Source: Prevotellaceae bacterium (GTDB lineage: Bacteria > Bacteroidota > Bacteroidia > Bacteroidales > UBA932). Taken from it: a stretch of DNA of 15,170 nucleotides. The translations under genes and the position numbers were made by a program. The notes below the pieces were generated by a model that searched no databases, was not told the DNA's origin, and saw nothing but the letters and a program-made list of their open reading frames with translations. The stretch covers positions 1 to 15,170 of the forward strand of contig JAIROF010000044.1 of the NCBI GenBank assembly GCA_031257655.1, read 5' to 3'. This document shows positions 14,261-15,170 of the stretch, one piece after another. Every line of letters begins with the position of its first letter. The stretch's first letter is position 1.

Positions 14261-14992
14261 ATGACCGTCCTTATTGTTGATGATGAGGCCCCTGCGCGGG
14301 ACATCATTCGCCACTACCTGAAAGAGTACGCAGAGGTATCGCTTATCGGCGAGGTGAGCAACGGGTTTGACGCCCTAAAAATTATTAAGGATAAAAAGCC
14401 TCAGCTCATTTTTCTCGACGTTCAGATGCCCAAGCTCACCGGGTTTGAGCTGCTGGAGCTGGTGGAGCAGCCGCCGCTGGTGATTTTCTCCACCGCCTAC
14501 GACCAGTTTGCCCTCCGCGCCTTTGAGCAGAACGCGGTAGACTACCTGCTAAAGCCCTACTCCCGCCAGCGCTTCGACGCCGCGCTGCAAAAGGCGCTTG
14601 CCAAGGCAAGGTCGGGGGAGGCGCCGGCGGTAAACCTCCAGGCGCTACAGGCGTCGGCGGGCGCCCTGACGCGCGTTGCCGTGAAAGACCGCCAGCAAAT
14701 TCACGTCATCCCGCTGCACAGCATCCGCTACATCGAAGCCGACGGCGACTACGTGCAGCTGCACACCGAAAAGGGCGTTTTCCTTAAGGAGAAAACCATG
14801 AAGTACTTTGAGGAGAACTTTCCGCCGCAGCAGTTCATCCGCATCCACCGCTCCTTTATCGTCAACGTGGACATGGTGGCAAAAATCGAGCTCTACGAAA
14901 AAGAATCGTACCGCGTGCACCTCAAAAGCGGCGAGGCGCTAAAGGCCAGCAGCAGCGGCTACAAGGCGCTAAAGGAGGCGGTGAGGTGGTAA
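14261..14992 (+). CDS. LytTR-family response regulator
   Basis: A 243-aa regulator. The receiver domain (about 1-118) has the acidic pair Asp7/Asp8, phospho-acceptor Asp53 (IFLDVQMPKLTG), Thr78 (IFSTAY) and Lys98 (LLKPYS). The LytTR DNA-binding domain (about 136-240) has IRYIEADGDYVQLHT and FIRIHRSFIVNVDMV. It is the expected partner of the upstream LytS-type kinase. LytTR proteins bind pairs of 9-bp direct repeats, and a candidate lies upstream of the first gene of this cluster. The start at 14261 gives the canonical MTVLIVDDE N-terminus. Confidence 0.95.
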   Translation: MTVLIVDDEAPARDIIRHYLKEYAEVSLIGEVSNGFDALKIIKDKKPQLIFLDVQMPKLTGFELLELVEQPPLVIFSTAYDQFALRAFEQNAVDYLLKPYSRQRFDAALQKALAKARSGEAPAVNLQALQASAGALTRVAVKDRQQIHVIPLHSIRYIEADGDYVQLHTEKGVFLKEKTMKYFEENFPPQQFIRIHRSFIVNVDMVAKIELYEKESYRVHLKSGEALKASSSGYKALKEAVRW

Positions 14993-15008
14993 AGCGGTAG
15001 AAAGCGGC
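14993..15008 (+). repeat. 16-bp sequence shared with 6786-6801
   Basis: AGCGGTAGAAAGCGGC directly follows the regulator stop region. It is found in the same orientation at 6786-6801, downstream of dnaJ. Flanking sequence does not match. Confidence 0.7.
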
Positions 15009-15052
15009 AAAAAAGTCCCCCGAAAGCAAATCCGGGAGGCGCGGAATCAGTA

Positions 15053-15170
15053 GAGACGCGGCATGAGACGCGGCATGAGACGCGGCATGAGACGCGGCAT
15101 GAGACGCGGCATGAGACGCGGCATGAGACGCGGCATGAGACGCGGCATGAGACGCGGCATGAGACGCGGC
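15053..15170 (+). repeat. 12-bp tandem array, GAGACGCGGCAT, at least 9.8 copies
   Basis: Nine perfect units and the first 10 nt of a tenth run to the window edge, so the full length is unknown. It begins 61 bp after the regulator stop. The unit is a multiple of 3 and leaves five of six frames open (for example MRRG repeats on the plus strand), but no start signal or flanking coding sequence supports a protein. Confidence 0.97.

Noticed and set aside
15053..15170. Coding tetrapeptide repeat (MRRG or ETRH)
   Set aside because: Openness follows from a 12-bp unit; no upstream coding sequence, start context or codon bias supports translation.

Overview
The window looks like chromosomal DNA from a member of the Bacteroidota, probably of the order Bacteroidales. 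The evidence is the mix of families: paired OmpA/PD40 (PorE-like) envelope proteins, a LiaF-like protein with a LytS/LytTR two-component system, and a prfB whose N-terminus begins MITTEQ. TAnnTTTG-type promoter elements are present and most genes lack clear Shine-Dalgarno sequences. This assignment is by recognition only; no database was searched. Coding DNA is fairly GC-rich, and intergenic DNA is AT-rich and full of small repeats.

Layout. Positions 8-10108 are all on the minus strand. In transcription order they hold prfB (with the classical +1 programmed frameshift), grpE-dnaJ (chaperone pair), two tandem paralogous OmpA/PD40 envelope proteins, then acetate kinase and a phosphate acyltransferase of the Ptb/Pta family (acyl-phosphate energy metabolism). 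From 10335 to the right edge everything is on the plus strand: a MalY/PatB-type PLP C-S lyase, then a LiaF-like membrane protein, a LytS-type histidine kinase and a LytTR response regulator. prfB and patB are divergent across about 226 bp that carries a promoter element for each.

How the genes work together. ackA with the ptb-like gene would turn acyl-CoA into acid plus ATP. GrpE and DnaJ are DnaK co-chaperones; dnaK itself is not in the window. The three right-hand genes form a plausible envelope-stress sensing module. A pair of 9-bp direct repeats 12 bp apart upstream of it has the geometry expected of a LytTR binding site, which suggests autoregulation.

The most unusual content is repetitive. 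Two intergenic gaps on the right each carry the same composite architecture: a heptanucleotide tandem array, a 133-143 bp dispersed element with a long covarying hairpin and a conserved 47-nt tail, then a second heptanucleotide array. The four arrays have four different units, but all have a period of 7 and can all be written ATTNNNN. One module splits the kinase from its regulator, and its last array ends 4 bp before the regulator's start codon. The window ends inside a 12-bp tandem array of at least 9.8 copies.

No tRNA, rRNA, CRISPR array, transposase or phage gene was recognised.
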